From Methanobacteriota archaeon (GTDB lineage: Archaea; Thermoplasmatota; Poseidoniia; Poseidoniales; Thalassarchaeaceae), in NCBI GenBank assembly GCA_002727275.1, contig PBWO01000053.1, forward strand, positions 1 through 21,318: a DNA stretch of 21,318 bases, read 5' to 3'. Each line of letters opens with the position of its first letter. Positions within the stretch are counted from its first letter, which is position 1. The notes below the pieces were generated by a model. That model had not been told where the DNA came from, searched no databases, and saw nothing but the letters and a program-made list of their open reading frames with translations. The position numbers were made by a program, and so were the translations under genes. This document shows, one piece after another, positions 1-6,973 of this stretch.

Positions 1-78
1 AGCGGGTTGGAGTAGCCAGGTTATCTCGTCGGGCTCATAACCCGGAGACCGGTGGTTCAAATCCACCACCCGCTACCA
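1..78 (+). tRNA. Initiator tRNA-Met (anticodon CAU), CCA encoded
   Basis: The sequence folds as a complete cloverleaf. The acceptor stem pairs 1-7 with 68-74 without mismatch, the anticodon stem is 29-33/41-45 around loop 34-40 with CAT at 36-38, and the T arm is 51-55/63-67 with loop TTCAAAT. A75 is the discriminator and CCA (76-78) is encoded. Two features mark it as initiator rather than elongator: the first acceptor pair is A-U, and three consecutive G-C pairs (31-33 with 41-43) stack below the anticodon loop, as known for archaeal initiator tRNAs. It begins at the first base of the window, so its promoter is not visible. No intron is present. Confidence 0.95.
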
Positions 79-81
79 AAC

Positions 82-133
82 TGAAAGTGAAAATCGATGT
101 ACTGCGGATAACAATACATCTCGAGCACTTTCA
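82..133. repeat. Bulged inverted repeat between tRNA and radA
   Basis: An outer perfect 8-bp arm (82-89 with 126-133) encloses an inner 6-bp arm (96-101 with 115-120). A further two pairs are possible (94-95 with 123-124). The loop is about 13 nt. It starts three bases after the tRNA CCA end and ends about 30 bases before the radA TATA-like box. No T-run follows. It could be a 3' trailer or terminator structure of the tRNA transcript, a small RNA, or an operator. The pairing is seen directly; any role is unknown. Confidence 0.5.
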
Positions 134-160
134 ACCTTCGAATAGGCCCATTCGTTTGTT

Positions 161-170
161 CATATACTTT
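161..170 (+). promoter_or_regulatory. TATA-like box of radA
   Basis: CATATACTTT lies with its centre about 27 nt before the GTG at 194. Archaeal TATA boxes normally sit 25-27 nt before the transcription start, so transcription would start at or next to the start codon. No Shine-Dalgarno sequence is seen in front of the gene. Both points suggest a leaderless radA mRNA. Assigned by spacing and composition only. Confidence 0.5.
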
Positions 171-193
171 CTAAGACCAGATAGGGCCAACAG

Positions 194-1204
194 GTGAATG
201 AGATGACCAAGAAGACAGCCAGTGAAAAGATGGAAGAAGAAGAGATTGTGATTGATGTCGATGAGCCCGAACTAACGGTGGAAGATTTACCCGGAGTAGG
301 TCCGGCTACTGCAGAGAAACTGCGCGAAGCAGGATTCGAGGAATTACTCGCTATTGCCGTGATGAGTCCATCCGAGCTAGCAGAGCAGGCCGAATTAGGC
401 GAGGCAGTTTCAGCCAAAATCATCGCAGGTGCGAAGAAGATGGCAAACATAGGTGGTTTCGTCAGTGGTTCAGCCCTCCTCGATCGCCGCAAAATGGTGC
501 AGAAACTTACATCCGGCTCATCCTCTTTCGACGAACTTCTTGGTGGTGGCTTTGAGACTCAGGCCATAGTCGAGGTGTTCGGTGAGTTTGGTAGTGGCAA
601 GACACAGATTGGTCACCAACTCGCCGTGAATTCGATACTACCCTTCGACAAAGGCGGCTTCGACGGTGAGGTGTTCTATATCGACACCGAGGACACGTTT
701 AGGCCGGAGAGAATAGCTCAGATGGCTGAGGCCGTCGGGATAGAACCCCAGGATGCCCTAGACAGAATTCACGTTGCTAGGGCTTACAATTCAGCTCACC
801 AGATTCTTTTGGTTGATGAGATTAAGAGGATGTCCAAGAATATCGATGTAAAACTCGTCATTGTGGATTCTCTTACGAGTCACTTCCGTGCTGAGTATAT
901 CGGCAGAGGTATGCTTGCAGCACGACAGCAGAAGCTGAACAAGCACATGAAGGAACTCAAGCAACTTTCTGATGTCAATAACGCATTGGTCTTGGTCACC
1001 AATCAAGTCATGTCCAAGCCAGACGCTATGTGGGGAGATCCAACCAAGGCAATCGGTGGGCACATCGTTGCCCACGCCAGCACATTCCGCTTGTATCTGA
1101 GGAAGTCTAAGGGGGGCCGTCGCATAGCTCGCCTAATCGACAGCCCCAACTTGCCTGACGGCGAAGCGGTCTTTACCGTGACAACCGAGGGTCTACGAGA
1201 CTGA
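194..1204 (+). CDS. radA: DNA repair and recombination protein RadA
   Basis: RadA is the archaeal RecA/Rad51 recombinase. It forms ATP-dependent filaments on single-stranded DNA and carries out strand exchange in homologous recombination. The 336 residues match the family length. An acidic N-terminus leads into a helix-hairpin-helix domain (about 28-60, LPGVGPATAEKL). A linker follows with the polymerisation motif FVSG at 89-92. The ATPase core has Walker A GEFGSGKT at 130-137, Walker B LVIVD at 221-225, and the L2 region near 272-292. The C-terminus reads SPNLPDGEAVFTVTTEGLRD, typical of RadA. The start is GTG 194; an ATG at 203 is an alternative. There is no ribosome-binding site, but a TATA-like box is correctly placed for a leaderless mRNA. 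The stop codon lies in the loop of a long hairpin, and the next gene is convergent. Confidence 0.97.
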   Translation: MNEMTKKTASEKMEEEEIVIDVDEPELTVEDLPGVGPATAEKLREAGFEELLAIAVMSPSELAEQAELGEAVSAKIIAGAKKMANIGGFVSGSALLDRRKMVQKLTSGSSSFDELLGGGFETQAIVEVFGEFGSGKTQIGHQLAVNSILPFDKGGFDGEVFYIDTEDTFRPERIAQMAEAVGIEPQDALDRIHVARAYNSAHQILLVDEIKRMSKNIDVKLVIVDSLTSHFRAEYIGRGMLAARQQKLNKHMKELKQLSDVNNALVLVTNQVMSKPDAMWGDPTKAIGGHIVAHASTFRLYLRKSKGGRRIARLIDSPNLPDGEAVFTVTTEGLRD

Positions 1205-1222
1205 ATCTCGTAGACTCCTCGG
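1185..1222. repeat. 16-bp hairpin spanning the radA stop codon
   Basis: Bases 1191-1200 pair perfectly with 1206-1215. After a single bulged T at 1216, bases 1185-1190 pair perfectly with 1217-1222, giving a 16-bp stem with the five-base loop CTGAA. The radA TGA (1202-1204) is inside that loop. The left arm encodes the conserved RadA C-terminus and the right arm is the short gap before the convergent peptidase gene, which ends at 1232. No U-tract follows on either strand, so it is not a typical archaeal U-rich terminator. It may protect or define 3' ends. Confidence 0.6.
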
Positions 1223-1231
1223 GTCCGAATA

Positions 1232-2935
1232 CTAAGCGGGCAACTCTGCTAGGGATTTCTCTACAGATTCCATTAGTGACAGGAAGTGCAATTCATCAAA
1301 TCCTAGTTTGAGATCCGCTGCGGAGAATAACTCTGGTAGGGTTCTAGTGTTGCCCAGTTTCATCGCATTGGCGTAGTCGTCTAGGGCCTTTTGCGGATTG
1401 TTCAATTGAGTCTTCCACAGTTGCAGAGATCCCAACTGCGCGATTCCGTATTCGATGTAATAGAATGGAACTCCATACAGATGCCCTTGCTGCTGCCATG
1501 ATACTTCTTTGAAGTCAGAATAACTAGTCCAATCCATTTCCGAACCGAACCTATCTCTAATGGAAAGCCAGGCTTCTGCACGCTGTTCTCTGGTATGGCC
1601 AGGGTTTTCGTAAATCCAGTGTTGGAATGAATCAATAGTCGCTATCCAAGGTAATAGGAAAACGACCCCTTCTAGATGAGTTCTCTTCGCTCTGTCCGCT
1701 TCTTCTTTATCGTAGAATTTGTTCCACCATGGTTGCGTTAGCAGTTCCATCGACATTGATGCAACCTCTGCGAACTCGATTGGGTAATTTCTCTCATCAA
1801 TCAGTTCCAGATGTCCACAATACAGAGAATGGAATGCATGGCCAGCTTCGTGAATCATTGTCTCCAAGTCTCCTTGAAGGCCTGCAGCGTTCATGAAGAT
1901 GAAAGGAACCCTACTCTTCTCAAGATAGTACTGATAACCACCCGGCGCCTTGCCCTTTCTAGTATCGAGATCGAGAGTATCCATTTCCACCAGTTTGTCG
2001 AACTTGCCGCCCAGATCGCTTGAAATTTCGTGAAACATCACAGATAATTTCTCCACCATTTCATCTACGGTAACAAATGGTCTAAGCGGTTCTCTACCAT
2101 GGATGTCCGGCCCTGCACCTGTCTTCTCATTAACATCCCAAGGGCTCAGTCGATCTAGTCCAAATGCACCCTTCCTCTCCCTGTTAATCCCTCTGAGAAT
2201 TGGCATGCAAACAGATTCTACAGAGTTGTGAAATTCCAAACAGTCATCGATAGAGTAGTCAAATCGATGCATAGCCTTGAACATATATTGAGTGAAACTA
2301 TCGAATCCAGCATTGAGTGCAATCTGATGCCTCAACGACACTAATTCATCAAAAATTTCTGACATCCTCTCGTGATCCTGCATCCTTCTCTCGGACATTG
2401 CTGTCCATGCTGCCCGCCGCTCCTCGCGGTCATTCGACTCCAAGTAACTACTCATCTGAGGAAATGTCCTCTCTTCGCCATCAAATTCAACTGTCATTGC
2501 ACCAGTTATTCCCTGTGCTTCTGTAACGAGCTCAGTCTGTCGAACTCCCAATGGAATATTCTCCTTACGGAATATCTCGATGTCTGTTCTCATCCCTCTG
2601 AGCATCAAATCGTATCTTTCTGGCAGATCATCCGCTGCAGGATGTTCGATAATTCTCCTATTCAGTGCATCAGAGAACTCTGAGAGTTTTGGCCTTACAT
2701 TACTTGAGAAGTCTAGGAATGAGTCGCGCTTCTCCTCGCTCTCAGTGTTGCATGTCATCCCGATATACAACAGAGCACCGGCTTCTGAGATGTGCTCTGC
2801 AAGAGTTGAAGCATCCTTAATCAAAGTCTCTAGGCAACCTGAACAGGTCAACTTCCGTTCTAACAAATCCTTTGTGTAAGGCTCGATATTCTCCCATTGT
2901 GTGGCGTCAAAGTCGCCATCGATGAAGGAACTCAA
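1232..2935 (-). CDS. M3 family oligoendopeptidase (PepF-type)
   Basis: A cytoplasmic zinc metallopeptidase of family M3 that degrades oligopeptides. The zinc motif HEAGHAFH is at residues 362-369 counted from the TTG start, and the third ligand region EFAEVASMSME follows about 24 residues later, as the family requires. The N-terminal helical part (about 10-200) matches oligoendopeptidase F. The start chosen is TTG 2935: it has GAGGT six bases upstream (2942-2946) and lies one base after the stop of the preceding gene. It also places the first recognisable family sequence (DFDATQWENIEPYTKDLL) close to the N-terminus. An ATG at 3016 would add 27 residues and overlap the upstream gene by 80 bases. 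It is the last gene of a five-gene minus-strand run and ends 28 bases from convergent radA. No signal peptide is seen. Confidence 0.9.
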   Translation of the reverse strand: MSSFIDGDFDATQWENIEPYTKDLLERKLTCSGCLETLIKDASTLAEHISEAGALLYIGMTCNTESEEKRDSFLDFSSNVRPKLSEFSDALNRRIIEHPAADDLPERYDLMLRGMRTDIEIFRKENIPLGVRQTELVTEAQGITGAMTVEFDGEERTFPQMSSYLESNDREERRAAWTAMSERRMQDHERMSEIFDELVSLRHQIALNAGFDSFTQYMFKAMHRFDYSIDDCLEFHNSVESVCMPILRGINRERKGAFGLDRLSPWDVNEKTGAGPDIHGREPLRPFVTVDEMVEKLSVMFHEISSDLGGKFDKLVEMDTLDLDTRKGKAPGGYQYYLEKSRVPFIFMNAAGLQGDLETMIHEAGHAFHSLYCGHLELIDERNYPIEFAEVASMSMELLTQPWWNKFYDKEEADRAKRTHLEGVVFLLPWIATIDSFQHWIYENPGHTREQRAEAWLSIRDRFGSEMDWTSYSDFKEVSWQQQGHLYGVPFYYIEYGIAQLGSLQLWKTQLNNPQKALDDYANAMKLGNTRTLPELFSAADLKLGFDELHFLSLMESVEKSLAELPA

Positions 2936-2936
2936 T

Positions 2937-3200
2937 CTACAACCTCTGACGGGGAGACTTAGGTCCGTTTGGAAGGGGCCCCTCTTCCCGAGTCCACTTA
3001 GCGCACTTCCATTCATCTACGGCTTCATTCACCTTTCTCCTGGCCTCATCAAGTTCAGGATGTTCGGGATTGTTGCTCTCAATCCAACAGGCGGTACAGT
3101 ACCTCTTACTCTCAAAGTCGACGAAGTTTCCGGGAGTACAGCTCACCTTGCAGGTGACGCAGTGCCTGAAGCCGTGAAACTTCGCCATGATTCCCGACAC
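2937..3200 (-). CDS. Small zinc-ribbon-like protein, function unknown
   Basis: An 87-residue protein that I do not recognise as a named family. It shows two CxxC pairs, C14/C17 and C35/C38, with an extra C21, the pattern of a treble-clef or zinc-ribbon metal site. The cysteine block is followed by a charged, probably helical segment (about 46-66) and a proline-rich basic tail. Start: GTG 3200, with ATG 3188 (giving MAKFHGFRHC) equally possible. The gene lies 40 bases after cgi121 and its TAG is one base before the TTG of the M3 peptidase, so it is embedded in the same transcription unit. Placement between genes on the same strand and a coherent cysteine pattern argue that it is real. A role in nucleic-acid or protein binding is only a guess. 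Confidence 0.7.
   Translation of the reverse strand: MSGIMAKFHGFRHCVTCKVSCTPGNFVDFESKRYCTACWIESNNPEHPELDEARRKVNEAVDEWKCAKWTREEGPLPNGPKSPRQRL
2942..2946 (-). promoter_or_regulatory. Shine-Dalgarno site deciding a TTG start
   Basis: On the minus strand the order is GAGGT, then TG, the TAG stop of the upstream zinc-ribbon gene, one A, and TTG. The six-base spacing to TTG 2935 is normal, and no comparable site precedes the ATG at 3016. This supports TTG initiation by a ribosome that terminates at the TAG. Confidence 0.55.
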
Positions 3201-3240
3201 GCGCTCGTGTAGCTCGCCTATGAGTTTGACTCAAAATGAC

Positions 3241-3810
3241 TTACATGTCTGCGAGAGCTGAATGTGTCAGGAAGACATTCTCTCTATCAGAAGCCTCGAC
3301 TAACTCCTCGATATCTATTGCATCTAGTCGAATTAAACCCTCATCGGTAGGAATCGGACGCTTGGCAAGCAGTTTCGCATCAAGATGTTCAATCAGCCTA
3401 GTCGCCTCAATATCGTTGTCTGAATAGGCTGACCTGTGAATCTCAATATCTCCGAATTCGTCTCCCATCGCATAGTCGGGAAGGCAGACAATCCAAGCAG
3501 ACTCATCCCCTTCGCTCAAACCCGCTCGCTGAAACGCAACACTGAGTTGCCTAGTGCCAGAAATCAGTCTGAGGAACTCCGCGTCGGGAGTTCTCGCAAT
3601 CATTCTGCCCGACTCTTCTCTCCTCCTCAGTGCGGACCACGCTGTCCAGAGTCTTACCTCGCTGCAGGCAGCATGATACGATAGAAGCAACCATCTGTCA
3701 CTCGGCCTCCATTCATTGAACAAAGACACAGTCGGGCTTGGATTCTCAATCGGTTCAGAGAATTCAATGCCCCAAGCGGGAAACCAAGGCATGCCAGCTG
3801 ACTCGTCCAC
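3241..3810 (-). CDS. cgi121: KEOPS complex subunit Cgi121
   Basis: Cgi121 (human TPRKB) is the accessory KEOPS subunit that binds the Bud32 kinase and the tRNA 3' CCA end during synthesis of t6A37 on ANN-decoding tRNAs. The hallmark is the segment LISGTRQLSVAFQRAG (about 82-97), matching the family consensus of a small-residue/Gly/polar motif followed by Q-I-x-E-A. It is preceded by the helix with HAACSEVRLWTAWSALRR and followed by a beta strand, SAWIVCLPD. The C-terminal helix is diverged. Length 189 is somewhat long for the family (about 150), mostly through the N-terminus. GTG 3810 is listed; ATG 3792 (MPWFPAWG) is an alternative. It directly follows hel308, a linkage I recall in haloarchaea. 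The other KEOPS genes are not in the window. Confidence 0.8.
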   Translation of the reverse strand: MDESAGMPWFPAWGIEFSEPIENPSPTVSLFNEWRPSDRWLLLSYHAACSEVRLWTAWSALRRREESGRMIARTPDAEFLRLISGTRQLSVAFQRAGLSEGDESAWIVCLPDYAMGDEFGDIEIHRSAYSDNDIEATRLIEHLDAKLLAKRPIPTDEGLIRLDAIDIEELVEASDRENVFLTHSALADM

Positions 3811-3843
3811 GGATGCCGATGGCCTCGACTAGAAGAATTGTAT

Positions 3844-6387
3844 CTATCGTGAACGCCGCCTAACTACGCGTGAAGCCGTATTTACGATACCTTCTACGAG
3901 TCGAGGACTCCATCCGCGTAAGTCAGACAGTTTCTGCATATCTCGCTCAGTCAATTCGGCCAAATCGGCGGCGTTTGAAACTCCGAGCAAATCCGCCATC
4001 TGCCTCGCTCTCGCCCTACCGACTCCCCTCAGTGCGACTAGGCCAAGCAATTCTGTCTTGCAACCATATCTGATTCTTCGATGCATCTCGTCCACGGCCT
4101 CAACAAGAGTTCTATGCGAGCCCCTGTCCATATTGACCAATTCCTCATCATCAGCGAGAATTCTTCTCGTTGCATATAGTAACCACTCTGCTATCTCTAC
4201 TCTACCTCTGAGATCTCCGGGCTGAACTCCCCATTCTTCCTCAATCTGGTCTATCCTGTACTCGTCAGCCCACGACTGGAGCACTAAGACACCCTTCATT
4301 CGCCTTTCATGTTCAAGGTCCACCGCTTGAGTAAGGAATTCCCTATCATGGCCCTCCATCATAGCCAGAATCGCATCCAAATCACTCTTCCTTGGCCACA
4401 GTGGAAGGAAATCGGGAGTGCACGAAACCAAGTGGAGTAAACTCAGAGGAGAAACCTGGCGATGCTGATCTTCTCCAGTCAGTATTGCCATCGCCCGACT
4501 CATACCATCTCTCAGCATCCGGCCGGAAATGGGATTGAGGTACAGTTGAGATACTCGCACGCCTAGAGGAGTTGCGCGATATGTCATCGAAGCAGGCTCA
4601 GGAGGGTCCTGTTCGTATGACTCGTGCAGACTAGCCTTACGGAACCCGAAAATTGGAGGCCCTCTTCTAGGCTTGAATTGGTCCACTTCTCGTTCTCCTC
4701 GAATGTCGATACCCAAGACTTCTGATGCGGAGTCGACCCAAGATGGAAACTCATCCTCCCACTCCTCATCCTGTTCAACCGGGCCCTCCTCAAGCATCCT
4801 CTGTCTCACCTCTTCGGACTCCCCGGTACGGTCAATCATCCCATTAGTTGCGAGCCAACTAATAACATCATCAAGACGGGTTGCAAGATCCTCAGGATCT
4901 AGATGAGTAGCTAGGAATGTCTTGGAAAAGAATCTACCTAATGCGTCTCTGTCGGATATTCCTCCGGTGGCCAACATTGAGAGTACATGAGTAAGAAGGG
5001 CCGGATCCTCTTCTGCCCTCATTGCATTGGGATTAGCAAGTTTTGAAGTCACTTTCTCTGGCTCGCCGTGAAGATAGAGGGAGGCCAGTTTATCCTCTTC
5101 CTCTTTCCCCTTCGCAAGCAGCCACGACTCTCCTACGTCGTCGTATTTCGGCCTACCAGCACGACCCATCATCTGCATGACTTCCATGACTGGTAGGGGC
5201 ATGGACATTCCAGCAGCAGCACTCCATCTTCTGTAGTCCCTGACGACCACAGTTCGAGCTGGAAGATTGACGCCTTGCGCCAGAGTAGGTGTCGCAACTA
5301 TACAGGACAGATCACCTCCTCTGAAAGCATCCTCAATGATCCCTCTCTGTCTGCCAGTAAGTCCCGCATGATGGAATGCAACACCTCCCCTCAGAGCACT
5401 TGACAAGGTCTTCCCGAGATTCGAATCCTCTGCTCTGGAGATGCTATCTGCTATCTCTTCCCATCTCTCTGAAGTCTCAGGAACTAAACCATGAGTTTTG
5501 TCAACGAGCAATTTTCTACAGTGCTTGGATAACTCTCTCGCTTCCTTCTGCGCAGATGAGCGTGAGGAGACGAATACGAGCAACTGCCCTCCTCTGGATA
5601 TCGTATCTGAGAGAACTGCTTGCAATTGACGACTTGACTTCCCCTTGAGATGCCGAACTTCAGGTAACACTTCATCGTCTTTCCCGTCTACTCTGTGGAC
5701 TTTACCCTCCAGTCCGTTCACCGTTCCGTATTGAAGGGAAACAGGCCGCCAATCCGAAACCACCAACTCTGCATCTAGCCATTTCGCCATCTCTGGAGCA
5801 TTGCCCACAGTTGCCGATAGTGCGATAATCTGCGCATCCGGCCTCCTGTGTCTGATTCTAGAAAGCAACACTTCGAGCGTAGGCCCACGACTGGGGTCGT
5901 GCAATAGATGAAACTCATCACTGACGACGATTCCGACTCCATCCATCAGTTCCGAACGGGTACGGAGAAGAGAGTCCAATTTTTCACTGGTGCATACTAG
6001 AATGTCCGACTCATCGATCATCCCGGTCTCGCTATCTCTGTCACCAATCGCAATACCGACTCTGAGTCCGACCTTGGAAGCTAATTTTTTGAGCTCTGTT
6101 GCTTTCTCACTGGCTAGGGCTTTCAGAGGAACAACGTAGATTCCCCGGCCACCTTCAAGATCATTCTTCAATCGATGAATCAGAGCAAGATAGGCCACCA
6201 GAGATTTGCCGCTAGCAGTAGGAATTGTGAGCATCAAGTTACGTCCCGAAAGAGCATGAGGCAGAGCCTCTGACTGAGGAGGAAACAAACGCTCAACTCC
6301 CCATTCATCTCGCAGCATAGAAACTATGCTAGAGTCAAGCCCTAGGCCATCGAGTTCGTCCGTATCACGGCCCCCGGACTGAGTCAC
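3844..6387 (-). CDS. hel308: ATP-dependent DNA helicase Hel308
   Basis: A superfamily 2 Ski2-like 3'-5' DNA helicase that acts on stalled forks and branched DNA. Motifs in order: Q-motif PPQSEA (36-41), motif I TIPTASGKS (54-62), motif II DEFH (157-160), motif III SAT (191-193), motif V TPTLAQGVNLPA (366-377), and motif VI QMMGRAGR (405-412). A winged helix follows (about 455-620), then the helical ratchet domain, and a C-terminal helix-hairpin-helix LVALRGVGRARARQM. At 847 residues it exceeds the usual 700-760. The excess is mainly an acidic segment (about 522-600) inside the winged helix, before TPLGVRVSQLYLNP. The start is GTG 6387, supported by GAGGTGA nine bases upstream. It lies between the hotdog gene and cgi121 on the same strand. 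Confidence 0.95.
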   Translation of the reverse strand: MTQSGGRDTDELDGLGLDSSIVSMLRDEWGVERLFPPQSEALPHALSGRNLMLTIPTASGKSLVAYLALIHRLKNDLEGGRGIYVVPLKALASEKATELKKLASKVGLRVGIAIGDRDSETGMIDESDILVCTSEKLDSLLRTRSELMDGVGIVVSDEFHLLHDPSRGPTLEVLLSRIRHRRPDAQIIALSATVGNAPEMAKWLDAELVVSDWRPVSLQYGTVNGLEGKVHRVDGKDDEVLPEVRHLKGKSSRQLQAVLSDTISRGGQLLVFVSSRSSAQKEARELSKHCRKLLVDKTHGLVPETSERWEEIADSISRAEDSNLGKTLSSALRGGVAFHHAGLTGRQRGIIEDAFRGGDLSCIVATPTLAQGVNLPARTVVVRDYRRWSAAAGMSMPLPVMEVMQMMGRAGRPKYDDVGESWLLAKGKEEEDKLASLYLHGEPEKVTSKLANPNAMRAEEDPALLTHVLSMLATGGISDRDALGRFFSKTFLATHLDPEDLATRLDDVISWLATNGMIDRTGESEEVRQRMLEEGPVEQDEEWEDEFPSWVDSASEVLGIDIRGEREVDQFKPRRGPPIFGFRKASLHESYEQDPPEPASMTYRATPLGVRVSQLYLNPISGRMLRDGMSRAMAILTGEDQHRQVSPLSLLHLVSCTPDFLPLWPRKSDLDAILAMMEGHDREFLTQAVDLEHERRMKGVLVLQSWADEYRIDQIEEEWGVQPGDLRGRVEIAEWLLYATRRILADDEELVNMDRGSHRTLVEAVDEMHRRIRYGCKTELLGLVALRGVGRARARQMADLLGVSNAADLAELTERDMQKLSDLRGWSPRLVEGIVNTASRVVRRRSR

Positions 6388-6396
6388 GTTAGCCCT

Positions 6397-6403
6397 TCAC
6401 CTC
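6397..6403 (-). promoter_or_regulatory. Shine-Dalgarno site of hel308
   Basis: GAGGTGA on the minus strand, nine bases before GTG 6387, matches the complement of the archaeal 16S rRNA 3' tail. It settles the GTG as the start codon and shows that internal genes of this run use leadered initiation. Confidence 0.65.
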
Positions 6404-6434
6404 GGCCGTTCTAAAGGATGCCGTGGAAACAGCC

Positions 6435-6926
6435 CTAATTCCACCGGTGGAAGGCTGGGTGACCTTCCTTAACTGCAACAAATAATCCCTCACCAGTTGC
6501 ACAGACCTTACCCTCAGCACTGAGGGTCATGCTGACCTTGACTCGCTCCTCCACAATCTCCACAATCTCAGAAATGACCCGGAGAGCGACTCCATGTGGA
6601 GTTGGCCTCCTGAGTTTGATTGAGTAGGATGCAGTAACGGTGCATGGGGGCTCATCCAGTCCGGATTGATCCATCAATGCTACCGCAGCTGTCCAGTTCC
6701 CATGACAGTCTAGTAGTGTCCCGATAATGCCCCCATTGATCATTCCAGGGAACGCCTGATGTTCATCGCTAGGCGTGAATTCCATCTCCAATCCTTTCTC
6801 TGAGCGGAACGATCTGATTCGTAGGCCATCCTCGTTGGCGGGCCCGCAACCGAAGCAGATACTACTGGGTGCATGTTCCTCCTGAACGGACGGCCCCCTT
6901 CCTCTCATGGAGCCCCTGAACAGCAT
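6435..6926 (-). CDS. Hotdog-fold thioesterase, PaaI/4HBT family
   Basis: A probable acyl-CoA thioesterase of the PaaI-like 4HBT superfamily, forming a dimer or tetramer of hotdog folds in the cytoplasm. The N-terminal CFGCG motif (24-28) and NEDGLRI are typical of the subgroup that starts with a cysteine pair. The core helix has HQAFPGMINGGIIGTLLD, with the conserved Gly-Gly (65-66) and the Asp at 73 in the position of the catalytic acidic residue. The beta strands CTVTASYSIKLRRPTP and VKVSMTLSAEGKVCATGEG follow. Length 163 fits. The substrate cannot be read from the sequence. ATG 6926 is used; an internal ATG at 6908 is possible. It heads the minus-strand run leading into hel308 and starts immediately beside a perfect palindrome shared with the divergent gene. 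Confidence 0.8.
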   Translation of the reverse strand: MLFRGSMRGRGPSVQEEHAPSSICFGCGPANEDGLRIRSFRSEKGLEMEFTPSDEHQAFPGMINGGIIGTLLDCHGNWTAAVALMDQSGLDEPPCTVTASYSIKLRRPTPHGVALRVISEIVEIVEERVKVSMTLSAEGKVCATGEGLFVAVKEGHPAFHRWN

Positions 6927-6947
6927 CTAGGAATTGAAAATTCCTAG
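6927..6947. promoter_or_regulatory. Perfect palindrome between divergent genes
   Basis: CTAGGAATT (6927-6935) and its exact reverse complement (6939-6947) are separated by GAA. The right part also forms the ten-base palindrome TTCCTAGGAA (6941-6950). It fills nearly half of the 47-base gap between the hotdog gene (ATG 6926) and the deacylase gene (GTG 6974). This is the size and symmetry expected of an operator for a dimeric regulator acting on both promoters; an RNA hairpin at the hotdog 5' end is the alternative. Confidence 0.5.
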
Positions 6948-6973
6948 GAATCGCAAACGTATCCGCTTTATCG

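Noticed and set aside
104..115. Twelve bases GCGGATAACAAT identical to part of the E. coli lac operator.
   Set aside because: The other half of the operator is absent, the surrounding genes are archaeal chromosomal genes, and no vector sequence is seen. Chance match inside the hairpin loop.
1811..2879. Open frames of 69-103 codons on the plus strand opposite the M3 peptidase, and similar frames opposite hel308, ctaA/B, thiolase and NEMF genes.
   Set aside because: They are antisense to well-supported genes, lack recognisable motifs or start signals, and have unlikely composition (Ser/Pro/Arg-rich).
3221..3233. TGAGT-TTG-ACTCA inverted repeat after cgi121.
   Set aside because: Five base pairs with a three-base loop and no extension; too short to separate from chance.
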